Source: an uncultured Microbacterium sp. (lineage in GTDB: Bacteria; Actinomycetota; Actinomycetes; Actinomycetales; Microbacteriaceae). From it: a stretch of 64,000 nucleotides of DNA. The notes beneath the pieces were generated by a model that made no database searches, was not told the DNA's origin, and was given only the letters and a program-made list of their open reading frames with translations. This document shows positions 50,095-58,991 of the stretch, in pieces. A program made the position numbers and the translations under genes. Location of the stretch: the NCBI RefSeq assembly GCF_945952435.1, contig NZ_CAMFHZ010000009.1, positions 1 through 64,000 of the forward strand, written 5' to 3'. The stretch's first letter is position 1, and each line of letters begins with the position of its first letter.

Positions 50095-50799
50095 ATGACC
50101 GTCCTGACCGTGCCGGGGATCACGAACCTCCGCGACGTCGGAGGGATGCCGGTCGGCTCGTCCCGGATCCGGGAGGGCGTGCTGTTCCGTTCCGGAAACC
50201 TCGCGCACGCCGGCGAGCAGGCGCGGACCTTCCTCGACGCGAGCGTCGCGCACATCGTCGACCTGCGCGACGACAGCGAGGTCATGGCCGAGCCCTGCGC
50301 GATCGACGGGCTGCACATCACGCGCGTGCCTCTCTTCGCCGGCTCCGTCGCCTCGTTCCTGCTCGGCGACGTCAGCCTCGGGGGTCTGTACCGGCACATC
50401 GTCGACGACGGAGCCGACCGCGTCGTCCAGGTCGTGCGGATCCTCTCGGCCGGGGAGCCGACCCTCGTGCACTGCACGCTCGGCAAAGACCGCACCGGCG
50501 TGACCGTGGCCCTCGCGCTCGCCGCGGTCGGGGCGGATCGCGATGCGATCGTCGACGACTACGCGCTGACCGCGTTGCAGCTGCCCGCCTCGAGGAACCG
50601 CGCGATCGCCGCCTGGCTCCAGGAGCACCTGCCGATGGCGCAGAACGCGATCGCCGTCGCGACGCAGTCCCCTGCGCCGGTCATGCGCGAGCTGCTGGAG
50701 CGGATCGACGCGGCCCACGGATCCGCCGCCGACTACCTCCGCGGGGCGGGACTGAGCTCGGCGGAGCTCGACGCCCTGGGCGAGGCTCTCGTCGGCTGA
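50095..50799 (+). CDS. Tyrosine/serine protein phosphatase (PtpB/LipA-like)
   Basis: VPGITNLRDVGG; catalytic HCTLGKDRTG. Confidence 0.93.
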   Translation: MTVLTVPGITNLRDVGGMPVGSSRIREGVLFRSGNLAHAGEQARTFLDASVAHIVDLRDDSEVMAEPCAIDGLHITRVPLFAGSVASFLLGDVSLGGLYRHIVDDGADRVVQVVRILSAGEPTLVHCTLGKDRTGVTVALALAAVGADRDAIVDDYALTALQLPASRNRAIAAWLQEHLPMAQNAIAVATQSPAPVMRELLERIDAAHGSAADYLRGAGLSSAELDALGEALVG

Positions 50800-50827
50800 G
50801 ACCGGGCTTCGAGCGCCCGAGGTGCGA

Positions 50828-50846
50828 GTAGGTTAGGCAACCCTAT
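50828..50846. promoter_or_regulatory. Candidate iron box (IdeR/DtxR/DmdR1-type operator)
   Basis: GTAGGTTAGGCAACCCTAT, close to TTAGGTTAGGCTAACCTAA; overlaps expected -35 of TATCCT (50856-50861). Confidence 0.75.
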
Positions 50847-50870
50847 TTCGGGTGTTATCCTGGAGGCATC

Positions 50871-51338
50871 ATGACCACCGCCATCCGGACCACCGCACGC
50901 GCCGAACGCCGCGCCACGCGTCGCTCGGCGAAGGCGCAGCACCTCATCGTCGCCGACGAGCTCTCGCTGCCCGAGCTCGAGGCCGCGCTGGTCGCCCTGC
51001 CGCTCTGCGCGACGGGCCGGGTGTTCGTCGAAGTCCCCGAGGCGGAGAACGCCTCGCACCTCTCCGTGCCCCCGCGGATGACCGTGACCTGGCTGTCCCG
51101 ATCCTCCCGCTCGGGCGCGCCAGGGACGAGTCGACGCTGCATCGCCGGCCAGGCCGCGGCACGCGCTGCGATCGCCTGGGCCGACGAGATGCTCTGCGAC
51201 GGCGCAGAGGAGCACACCCGCGTGACGCTGCTGGGCGGCTACCTCGGCACGGCCGACATCGCGGAGCACCTCGTCGAGCGCCTGGGCGTCTCGCCCGCGC
51301 AGATCTCCGCCCCGGATCGCTTCGGCCTCTTCGCCTGA
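50871..51338 (+). CDS. SIP-domain (siderophore-interacting) protein
   Basis: HLIVADELSLPELEAALVALP...VTWLSRSSR...LLGGYLG; single C-terminal-type SIP domain. Confidence 0.85.
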   Translation: MTTAIRTTARAERRATRRSAKAQHLIVADELSLPELEAALVALPLCATGRVFVEVPEAENASHLSVPPRMTVTWLSRSSRSGAPGTSRRCIAGQAAARAAIAWADEMLCDGAEEHTRVTLLGGYLGTADIAEHLVERLGVSPAQISAPDRFGLFA

Positions 51339-51350
51339 CCTCGCCCGAGG

Positions 51351-51794
51351 TCACCGCGGCAGGTAGTTGCCGTCCTCCAGACCCGCCTCGATCTCGAAGC
51401 GGTTGCGCAGGGGGTCCCTTCCCGCGCACAGGTACAGCACCGGCATGAGGAAGCCGTACCGCAGCCACTGGCGCTTGTGCACCGCCTCGTGCCGCAGCAC
51501 CCGCGCATCCGGAGCGTCCGGGCCGGTGAGGTAGCAGGCGCCCACGCACACTCCGCCGCGACCGAACGTCCATGCCGGCATGCCGCGGAAGATCCACAGG
51601 CCCTCGCGCCGCTCGACCCGACCCGTGCTCCACAGCCCGCCCCAGATCCATCCGATCGCGGTGCCCCACGCGTAGCCGAGGCGGCTGATCGGGGAGCGCA
51701 GCAGGACCGTCGGCAGTCGACGATCGGCGCGGCGTCCTCGGGCGAGCGCGGCGGCGGCCCGAGCGTGGACCTCGTCGAGGTCGGGGCGTGTCAC
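51351..51794 (-). CDS. Hypothetical protein with HEAVHKRQW motif
   Basis: ORF VTRPDLDEVHARAAAALARGR...RVLRHEAVHKRQWLRYG; overlaps arginase-family gene. Confidence 0.75.
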   Translation of the reverse strand: MTRPDLDEVHARAAAALARGRRADRRLPTVLLRSPISRLGYAWGTAIGWIWGGLWSTGRVERREGLWIFRGMPAWTFGRGGVCVGACYLTGPDAPDARVLRHEAVHKRQWLRYGFLMPVLYLCAGRDPLRNRFEIEAGLEDGNYLPR

Positions 51795-52603
51795 GCGAGC
51801 GCGCCGATCAGTCGCAGGATCGCCCCCAGGTCCTCGACGGCGTCGCCGGGGGAGCGCGGGGCGAATCCGGCGATGGTGGCGCCGGCGACCGGAAGGCGCT
51901 CGCGCAGCGCCTTCACGGCCTGGACGACCTCGGCGGTGCGCAGTCCGAACGGCACGGCCGAGGACACCCCGGCGATCTCCGAGGGATCGAGCACGTCGAC
52001 GTCGACGTGTATGTAGACGCGCGTGGCACCGGTCGCGATCACCGCGTCGACGAGCGCCTCCGCGCGGTCCAGGCCGTCGACGCGGACGATCCCCGAGGAG
52101 TCGAGGAACGCGCTCTCTGCGTCGTCCTCGGCACGCGCGCCGACGAGCACGATGCGCTCCGGAGCCAGACCGTCCGGGCCCTGCAGCGGGAACGAGGAGT
52201 GACCGAGGAGCGCACGCAACGCCATCCCCGCGTAGGCGCCGGAGGTCGAGGACTCCGGGGTGTGCAGGTCGGGATGCGCGTCGAACCAGACGATCGCGAC
52301 ATCGTCGAGCCCGCCGGGCAGGGCGGAGACCGCCGCGACGCTGACGCCGCAGTCCCCGCCCACCACCAGCGTGGGCTCCGCATGGGCCGTGACGGCTTCC
52401 TCTATCAGCTCCCCCGTGCGTCGCAGGCTGCTCAGCCGGTGCACTCCCGTGCCCTCGGCATCGCCCGCCTCCAACGGGACCTCCAGGACCGTCGTGCGAT
52501 CGCGGGGGAGATCCCCCGCGATCGCCGCGGCGCCGTCGGTGAGCAGCATCGCCCGCGGGGCAGGGGAGCCCTGCCACTGCGGCACGACGAGGAAGCGCGT
52601 CAC
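51791..52603 (-). CDS. Arginase/agmatinase family protein
   Basis: VVGGDCGVSVAAVSAL, IVWFDAHPDLHTPESS, IHVDVDVLDPSEIAG. Confidence 0.92.
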   Translation of the reverse strand: MTRFLVVPQWQGSPAPRAMLLTDGAAAIAGDLPRDRTTVLEVPLEAGDAEGTGVHRLSSLRRTGELIEEAVTAHAEPTLVVGGDCGVSVAAVSALPGGLDDVAIVWFDAHPDLHTPESSTSGAYAGMALRALLGHSSFPLQGPDGLAPERIVLVGARAEDDAESAFLDSSGIVRVDGLDRAEALVDAVIATGATRVYIHVDVDVLDPSEIAGVSSAVPFGLRTAEVVQAVKALRERLPVAGATIAGFAPRSPGDAVEDLGAILRLIGALA

Positions 52604-52605
52604 GA

Positions 52606-53346
52606 TCAGCCCTCGAGCGCTTCCCGCGGCGCCGTCGAACCGGCCTTCAGCTCGGCGAGCCGTGCCTCGACCTCGGTCAGCTCTCCGACGTCCTCGAGGC
52701 TCTCGAACTGCGCGTCGATCGACGAGGCCGCCAGCTCCGCCTTGCCCTGGGCGATGGCCTCCTGGCGGCGGATCTTGTCCTCGAAGCGCCCGAGCTCGCT
52801 GGTCGGGTCGAGGACGTTGATCGAGGAGACCGCGTCCTGGACCTTGCTCTGCGCCTCGGCGACCTTGGCGCGCGCCAGCAGTTCGCTGCGCTTGTTCTTG
52901 AGCTCGCCGAGCTTCTCCTTCATCGTGTTCAGGCCCGACTTGAGCTTGTCGACGATCTCCGTCTGCGCCGCGATCTGCGGCTCGGCCGTCTTCGCCTCGC
53001 GCTCGGAGCTGATCTGACGCTGCAGCGCGACCTTGGCGAGGTTGTCGAACTTGTCGGCGTCGGCGGTGTTGCCCGCGCCGCGGAGGTCGTCGGCCTTGCG
53101 GCTCGCCGCGAGCGCCTTGTTGCCCCACTCGGCAGCGGCCTGCACGTCCTCCTGGTGGTCGCGCTCGAGCAGGCGCAGGTTGCCGATGGTCTCGGCGATG
53201 GCCGACTCGGCGTCCGCGATGTTGTTCGTGTAGTCGCGCACGAGCTGGTCGATCATCTTCTGCGGGTCCTCTGCGGAGTCGAGGAGCGCGTTGATGTTGG
53301 CCTTCACGAGGGTCGAGATGCGGCCGAAGATGGACTGCTTGGTCAT
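52606..53346 (-). CDS. PspA/IM30 family protein
   Basis: IFGRISTLVKANINALLDSAEDPQKMIDQLVRDYTNNI, long coiled coil. Confidence 0.93.
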   Translation of the reverse strand: MTKQSIFGRISTLVKANINALLDSAEDPQKMIDQLVRDYTNNIADAESAIAETIGNLRLLERDHQEDVQAAAEWGNKALAASRKADDLRGAGNTADADKFDNLAKVALQRQISSEREAKTAEPQIAAQTEIVDKLKSGLNTMKEKLGELKNKRSELLARAKVAEAQSKVQDAVSSINVLDPTSELGRFEDKIRRQEAIAQGKAELAASSIDAQFESLEDVGELTEVEARLAELKAGSTAPREALEG

Positions 53347-53399
53347 GAGATGTCCTTCCGATGTTTCCGGTCGTGGTGGTCAGGTCTGTGTGTGCGGGA

Positions 53400-55433
53400 T
53401 CAGAAGCGCCCGCCGGATCCGGAGCGGCCCCCGCCGCCCGAGCGGCCTCCGCCGCCGAAGCCGGAGGCTCCGAAGCCTCCGCCGCTCGAACGCCATCCGC
53501 CTCCGCCGGGCCCCCATCCGGAGGAGCGTCCGCCGCCGGAGAGGATCCCGCCGATGATCCCGCCGAGGATCGCGCCGCCCAGGTCGCCGCCGCCGCGCCC
53601 TCCCCAGGATCCTCCGGACGGGAGCGCGGCGCCGCCGTCGAACACGTCGAGTGAACGGTCGGCGAGCGCGGACGCCTCTTGCGCGAGCGAGATCGCGCGC
53701 TGCGCGTGCTGCAGGGCTGTCGCCGGATCGGCGGTGCGCGACGCCTCTGCCTGATCGTATTCCGCGCTCGCCTGCGCGATCCGCGTCCGCGGGTCCGCGC
53801 CCATGGCGCCGCGTCGGGTCGTGATGTAGGTGGTCGCGGTCGAGATCTCGGCGCGTGCCTGGGCGAGCGTCTGCTCCAGCACCTGCCGCGCACGCTCCGC
53901 CTGCTGCTGCGCGTCACGGATCGCGGACAGCGTCTCGTCGATGCGCGTGTTCGCCGCCGTCAGGACTTCGAGCACGGCCATCGGGCGCCGCCCTGTGCCG
54001 GTCAGATCGGTCTGCGCCTGGGCGAGCGCCGCCCGGGTCGCGGCGACGACCGCGTCGCGTTCGGGGGACGGCGGCAGCGCGGATGCCGCGGCGACGTCCT
54101 GTTCGAGGTCTGCGATGAGCGCACGGGCCTTCTCCTCCGCGGCGTGCAGATCGTCCCGCAGGGTCGTGAGCGCGGCCGCGAGCTGATCCGCCTGGAGCAC
54201 CGCCTCCTCCGCCGTGCGGATCGCGAACGCCGCCTCCCCGCGCTTGCCCTCGGCGAGCAGGCGGTGCGCGTCGGCGATGCCGGCATCGGCGAGCGCCAGC
54301 CGGCTCGCGGCCTGGCCGGGGTTCTCCACGACCGTGCTCAGGGCGCTCGCGTCGTACGAGCCCTGCAGCGTCAGGAGCGCCGCGGGTGCGCCGGCGACGA
54401 CGGACGTCGCCGCGGCGCGATGCTGCTCGAGGTGCGCGAGCGCCTGTTCGGCGTCCTTCTCCAGGGCGCGCAGCTCGTCGAACGCCGCGACGTTGGCGTT
54501 CAGCGCCGTGTCGGCGGCCTCGCAGAGGCGGATGATCCTGAGGTACCACTCCCGGCGTTGCGCGTCGGTGTCCGGGATCTCGTCGTCGAGTCTCTGTTTG
54601 AGCGAGAACGCCTCGTCGAGCTTCGCCTTCGCCTTCGCGACCACGTCCGTGAAGACCGCGGTCGATGCGTCCCCGAACTGCGCGGTCGCGAAGCCGAGAT
54701 CCTCGGTCGAGCTCGTCACCGCATCGTCGGTGCGCACGAGGGCGGAGCCGGCGCGCGTCTCGAGCTCGTCGTCGCTGATCGCGTCGAGCGGATCGGCGAC
54801 CGGCTCCGTGGACACGGGTCGGATCCGCGCCGCGGCCCTGCGCCGCATCGCGATCAGCACGACGATCGCGACGACGATGGCCAGGATGCAGGCGATGACG
54901 AGGACGATGCCCACGAGGTCGGGACCGCCGGACCCGCCTTCGAAGCCGGCCGCCGCGGTGCGCACGGCGCCGGCCCAGTCGGAGTCGTGCAGATCGTTCA
55001 CGAGCGACGCCGAGATCCGATCGACCTGGGAGAGCGGTATCGGACCGTCCTCCGAGGCGGACAGGTAGTAGCTGCGTCCGTCGGTGGCGATCGCGAGCAG
55101 GTACTGCCGGTCGCCGAGGTCGTTGTCCTTCGCGACCTGCTCGGTCCACTGCTGCCGGTTTTCCGGGTCCGTGAAGCGATCGACGAACACGACGAAGAGC
55201 TGGAGGTCCTTGGCCTTGCTGAGAGCCGTGAGACGCTGCTCCAGCTCGGTTCGCTCCCGCGCGCTCAGCACCCCCGCCTCATCGGTGAGGTAGTCCTGGC
55301 CGAGCGGGACGGGCGCCGTCGCGGGCGCCGAGGACGCGGCGGACGAGGTGTCGGCGAGCGCAGGAGGGACCGCCACGGACACGCCGAGCACGCCCAGGAG
55401 CAGTCCGACGACGACAGCCCAGCGTGCGCGCAT
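53400..55433 (-). CDS. TPM-domain protein with long coiled coil and Gly-rich C-terminus
   Basis: Signal peptide, VPLGQDYLTDEAGVLSARERTELEQRL, TM, then coiled coil and GGGGRSGGGGRSGSGGRF. Confidence 0.9.
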   Translation of the reverse strand: MRARWAVVVGLLLGVLGVSVAVPPALADTSSAASSAPATAPVPLGQDYLTDEAGVLSARERTELEQRLTALSKAKDLQLFVVFVDRFTDPENRQQWTEQVAKDNDLGDRQYLLAIATDGRSYYLSASEDGPIPLSQVDRISASLVNDLHDSDWAGAVRTAAAGFEGGSGGPDLVGIVLVIACILAIVVAIVVLIAMRRRAAARIRPVSTEPVADPLDAISDDELETRAGSALVRTDDAVTSSTEDLGFATAQFGDASTAVFTDVVAKAKAKLDEAFSLKQRLDDEIPDTDAQRREWYLRIIRLCEAADTALNANVAAFDELRALEKDAEQALAHLEQHRAAATSVVAGAPAALLTLQGSYDASALSTVVENPGQAASRLALADAGIADAHRLLAEGKRGEAAFAIRTAEEAVLQADQLAAALTTLRDDLHAAEEKARALIADLEQDVAAASALPPSPERDAVVAATRAALAQAQTDLTGTGRRPMAVLEVLTAANTRIDETLSAIRDAQQQAERARQVLEQTLAQARAEISTATTYITTRRGAMGADPRTRIAQASAEYDQAEASRTADPATALQHAQRAISLAQEASALADRSLDVFDGGAALPSGGSWGGRGGGDLGGAILGGIIGGILSGGGRSSGWGPGGGGWRSSGGGFGASGFGGGGRSGGGGRSGSGGRF

Positions 55434-55502
55434 CCTCGCTCCTTTCCGGGCCCCGCAGGCCCGCTCCTGCGAGTCTAACGAGGTCTCACTAGGCTGGTGA
55501 TG

Positions 55503-56366
55503 ATGGACGACAGATACGGATCCGACGTGCTCGCCGCCGGCTGGCGGGATCGGGGAGCGAAGAAGGCCGTCGACGTCCCGGCGGAGCGGGATCTCGTCGT
55601 CGAGGTCGCCGTGGACGGGTTCTGCGGGGCGGTCACCCGGATCGAGGGCGGCCAGGTCGAGCTCGAGGACTTCCGCGGACGGCGACGGCTGTTCCCGATG
55701 GGGGCCGGGTTCATGATCGACGGCGAGCCCGTGCGCCTCGTGCATCCGGCCAGGACGCAGACGGCCGCGCGACGCACCGCGTCCGGTTCCTTCGCGGTCG
55801 CCGACGCCCGCGCGCGCACCGCACTGCCCAGCCGCATCCTCGTCGAAGGCCGCCACGACGCGGAGCTCGTCGAGAAGGTCTGGGGCGACGATCTGCGCGT
55901 CGAGGGCGTCGTCGTGGAGTACCTGCAGGGCGTGGATCTGCTGCCGGAGCTGCTCGACGCCGAACCGCCGGGGCGCACGCGACGCTACGGCGTGCTCGTG
56001 GACCATCTGGTGCCCGGATCCAAGGAGAGCCGCATCGCCGAGCAGATCCTGCGCGGGCCGCACGGGGCGCACCTGCGCATCGTCGGTCATCCCTTCATCG
56101 ACGTGTGGCAGTGCGTGACGCCGGCGGCGATGGGCATCCGCGCCTGGCCCGAGATCCCCCGCGGCACCGAGTGGAAGACGGGGATCTGCCGGGCCTTCGG
56201 TTGGCCCGCGGCGTCGCAGGCCGACATCGCGCACGCGTGGAAGCGGATCCTGTCCCGGGTGAGCAGCTACCGCGACCTGGAGCCTGCGCTCCTCGGCCGG
56301 GTGGAGGAGCTCATCGACTTCGTGACCGAACAACGTGCGACCGAACAAGGGGAGACGCGACGATGA
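55503..56366 (+). CDS. DUF3097 family protein
   Basis: RYGSDVLAAGWR, ILVEGRHDAELVEKVWGDDLR, VDHLVPGSKESRIA. Confidence 0.92.
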   Translation: MDDRYGSDVLAAGWRDRGAKKAVDVPAERDLVVEVAVDGFCGAVTRIEGGQVELEDFRGRRRLFPMGAGFMIDGEPVRLVHPARTQTAARRTASGSFAVADARARTALPSRILVEGRHDAELVEKVWGDDLRVEGVVVEYLQGVDLLPELLDAEPPGRTRRYGVLVDHLVPGSKESRIAEQILRGPHGAHLRIVGHPFIDVWQCVTPAAMGIRAWPEIPRGTEWKTGICRAFGWPAASQADIAHAWKRILSRVSSYRDLEPALLGRVEELIDFVTEQRATEQGETRR

Positions 56367-56407
56367 GCGGCCGCTCGGCGGGCTCGTCGCACGGATACGC
56401 TGGACGG

Positions 56408-57133
56408 ATGCCCGAACCCCGAACGTTCCGCGACGAGCCGGTCTCGTTCGTGCGCCGCAGCGGCCGCATGTCGGAGGCGCAGGAGCGCGCGTTCGCCGAA
56501 CTCGCGCCGCTCTACCTGCTCGACGTGCCCCGTGACGTCGCGTGGACCTCGGTGCACCCCGAGGCGCGGCTCGACGCGGTCGCCGCATACGGACGTTCCG
56601 CGCCGCTGGTCGTCGAGGTCGGTTCGGGGCAGGGCCATGCGATCGTCGCCGCCGCGGGCGCGAACCCGGCGAACGACTTCCTGGCCGTCGAGGTCTTCCG
56701 CGCGGGCCTCGCACGCACCATGCTCGACGCCGATCGCGCGGGCGTGCGCAACCTGCGTCTCGTCGAGGCCAACGCCCCCGAGGTGCTGTCGTCGTTCCTG
56801 CCGCCGGCCGCCGCCGACGAGGTCTGGATCTTCTTCCCGGATCCGTGGCACAAGAAGCGGCACACGAAACGACGTCTCGTGCGCCCCGGTTTCGGGGCCA
56901 CGGCCGGTGCGGCGCTCCGTGACGGCGGACTGCTGCGGCTCGCCACGGACTGGGAGGACTACGCGCTGCAGATGCGCGAGGTGCTCGACGAGGCGTCGGA
57001 GTTCGAGCGGGCCTTCGACGGCGAGTGGGCCGAGCGCTTCGACGGGCGTGTGATGACCGCGTTCGAGCGCAAGGGCATCGCGAAGGGGCGCGACATCCGC
57101 GACCTCACCTATCGCCGCGTCGCACGCGGCTGA
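56408..57133 (+). CDS. trmB: tRNA (guanine-N7-)-methyltransferase
   Basis: VVEVGSGQGHAIV, FFPDPWHKKRHTKRRLV; TACGCT six bases before ATG (alternative ATG 56363). Confidence 0.95.
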   Translation: MPEPRTFRDEPVSFVRRSGRMSEAQERAFAELAPLYLLDVPRDVAWTSVHPEARLDAVAAYGRSAPLVVEVGSGQGHAIVAAAGANPANDFLAVEVFRAGLARTMLDADRAGVRNLRLVEANAPEVLSSFLPPAAADEVWIFFPDPWHKKRHTKRRLVRPGFGATAGAALRDGGLLRLATDWEDYALQMREVLDEASEFERAFDGEWAERFDGRVMTAFERKGIAKGRDIRDLTYRRVARG

Positions 57134-57160
57134 GCGGTATCGGCGCGCGAGAATCTCTGC

Positions 57161-57547
57161 ATGCTCCTGGTGATCGGATTCGTCTTCGCGGGGCTCGCCG
57201 CGCTCATCCACGTCTACATCTTTGTGCTGGAGTCGGTGCGCTGGACCCACCCGTCCACGCGACGCATCTTCGGCGCGTCTGCCGAGGACGCAGAGACCAC
57301 CCGGCCGCTGGCCTTCAACCAGGGCTTCTACAACCTGTTCCTCGCGATCGTGACCGTGATCGGCATCGTGATCGCCGCCGGCGCCTCCGCCCCCGTCGGC
57401 ATCGCCCTCATGCTGGCCGGCACGGGTTCGATGCTCGCCGCGGCGCTCGTGCTGATCCTGTCCGATCGCTCCAAGGCTCGAGCGGCGATCGTCCAGGGGT
57501 TCTTCCCCCTGATCGCCGTGGTGCTGCTGGTCGTCGTCCTGATCTGA
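57161..57547 (+). CDS. DUF1304 family membrane protein
   Basis: HVYIFVLESVRWTHPSTRRIFG, AFNQGFYNLFLA. Confidence 0.92.
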   Translation: MLLVIGFVFAGLAALIHVYIFVLESVRWTHPSTRRIFGASAEDAETTRPLAFNQGFYNLFLAIVTVIGIVIAAGASAPVGIALMLAGTGSMLAAALVLILSDRSKARAAIVQGFFPLIAVVLLVVVLI

Positions 57548-57693
57548 GCGCGCGCGGGCGATCTTCTCGCGTCCGGCGCACGTCGTCGAACAGCGCGAAT
57601 ATGATCCAGAACGATCGTTCGGCTTCTCGCGACGCCAAAGCGGTCCGGCGCGGTCGGAGCGCAGACGGTTCCGATGCTAGGCTCGTTCGGTAC

Positions 57694-57766
57694 GCCTCCG
57701 TAGCTCAGCGGATAGAGCGCCGGTTTCCGGTACCGTAGGTCGCAGGTTCGATTCCTGTCGGGGGCA
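57694..57766 (+). tRNA. tRNA-Arg (anticodon CCG), CCA not encoded
   Basis: GCCTCCGTAGCTCAGCGGATAGAGCGCCGGTTTCCGGTACCGTAGGTCGCAGGTTCGATTCCTGTCGGGGGCA folds as cloverleaf; loop TTCCGGT. Confidence 0.95.
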
Positions 57767-57770
57767 CGAA

Positions 57771-57802
57771 GAAGAAGGCCGTCCATTCGGGCGGCCTTCT
57801 TC
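57771..57802. terminator. tRNA-Arg terminator
   Basis: GAAGAAGGCCG-N10-CGGCCTTCTTC. Confidence 0.85.
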
Positions 57803-57830
57803 GCCCCTTCCCGTCCGCGCCGCGGGGCGC

Positions 57831-58934
57831 TCAGCGCTCCCGACGCCACGGTGTGGCGCGGGGTGCGGCAACCGATTCCCGCACGATGAGGCGGGTCCCG
57901 ACGATGATCTCGCCGTCGGCGTGTCGTCCGAAGGCGTCGTCGGTGCGGCTGAGCGCCAGGCGCACGCTCTCCCGGCCCATGTCCTCCAGCGGGACGTGCA
58001 CGGTCGTGAGCTTCGGGGTGAGCTCGCTGGACTGCGGGATGTCGTCGTAGCCAACGAGCGACATGTCCTCGGGCACGCGGATGCCGTGGGCGGTCATCGC
58101 GTCGAGAGCGCCCGCGGCGACGAGGTCGTTCGCGGCGAACACGGCGGTGACGTCGGGTCTCCCGTCCAGGATCTCGCTCATCGCCGCATGTCCGAACCGG
58201 CGTCCGAAGGCCCCCTGGTGCACGAGCTCGGCGGGCACGTCGAAACCGTGGGACTGCATCGCGTGACGGAAGCCGGCGAGCCGCGCGACGCTCGTGGACA
58301 GCCCCGCCGGTCCGCCGAGGTACAGGATCCGGCGATGCCCCTGGGTGATGAGGTGCTGGGTGATCGCGAATGCGCCGCCCTCGTTGTCGTAGCCCACGAT
58401 CTTCGTCGGTGCCTGCTCTCCGACGGAGGGACGGCCGCAGAGCACGAGGGTGGAGCCGATCCCGGCGAGCGTCCGGGCGCGCTCGGCCATGCGGCGGCGG
58501 GCGCGCGGGTCGTCGTACCCGCCGCCCACCACGATCACCGCGTCGGTGCGCTGGCTGATCATGCGATCGATGAGCTCGATCTCGCGATCGACGTCGCCCT
58601 GCGATGCCGCCACGATGCACAGCCGCCCGGTGGTCGAGGCCTCCTGCTCCACGCCGCGCACGATGTAAGAGAAGAACGGGTCTACGAGGTCGTTGACGAT
58701 GATGCCGACGCTGTGCGTCGCCGAGCTGGCGAGCGCCCGCGCGTGCGCGTTTGCGGTGTAGCCGAGGTCGTCGATCGCCTTGTTCACGGCGTCCCGCGTG
58801 GCCTGGGCCACGGGGTAGTTGCCGTTGAGCACCCGTGAGACGGTCGCCGAGGAGACGCCGGCCCGTTCGGCGACGTCGGACATCGTCACGGTGTGCCCCG
58901 AACCCGCTCCTGCGCGGTCCTCCTGCGCCCTCAT
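57831..58934 (-). CDS. LacI family transcriptional regulator
   Basis: VTMSDVAERAGVSSATVSRVLNGNYPVAQATRDAV. Confidence 0.95.
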   Translation of the reverse strand: MRAQEDRAGAGSGHTVTMSDVAERAGVSSATVSRVLNGNYPVAQATRDAVNKAIDDLGYTANAHARALASSATHSVGIIVNDLVDPFFSYIVRGVEQEASTTGRLCIVAASQGDVDREIELIDRMISQRTDAVIVVGGGYDDPRARRRMAERARTLAGIGSTLVLCGRPSVGEQAPTKIVGYDNEGGAFAITQHLITQGHRRILYLGGPAGLSTSVARLAGFRHAMQSHGFDVPAELVHQGAFGRRFGHAAMSEILDGRPDVTAVFAANDLVAAGALDAMTAHGIRVPEDMSLVGYDDIPQSSELTPKLTTVHVPLEDMGRESVRLALSRTDDAFGRHADGEIIVGTRLIVRESVAAPRATPWRRER

Positions 58935-58991
58935 GCCCAACCTCCGTTCGTGGACCCGAGGTCCGGTCCGTCTCATCGCGCGTTCCACCGG

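Noticed and set aside
57694-57802. tRNA-associated genomic island attachment site
   Set aside because: No integrase, no direct repeat of the tRNA 3' end seen in the window; neighbours are ordinary genes.
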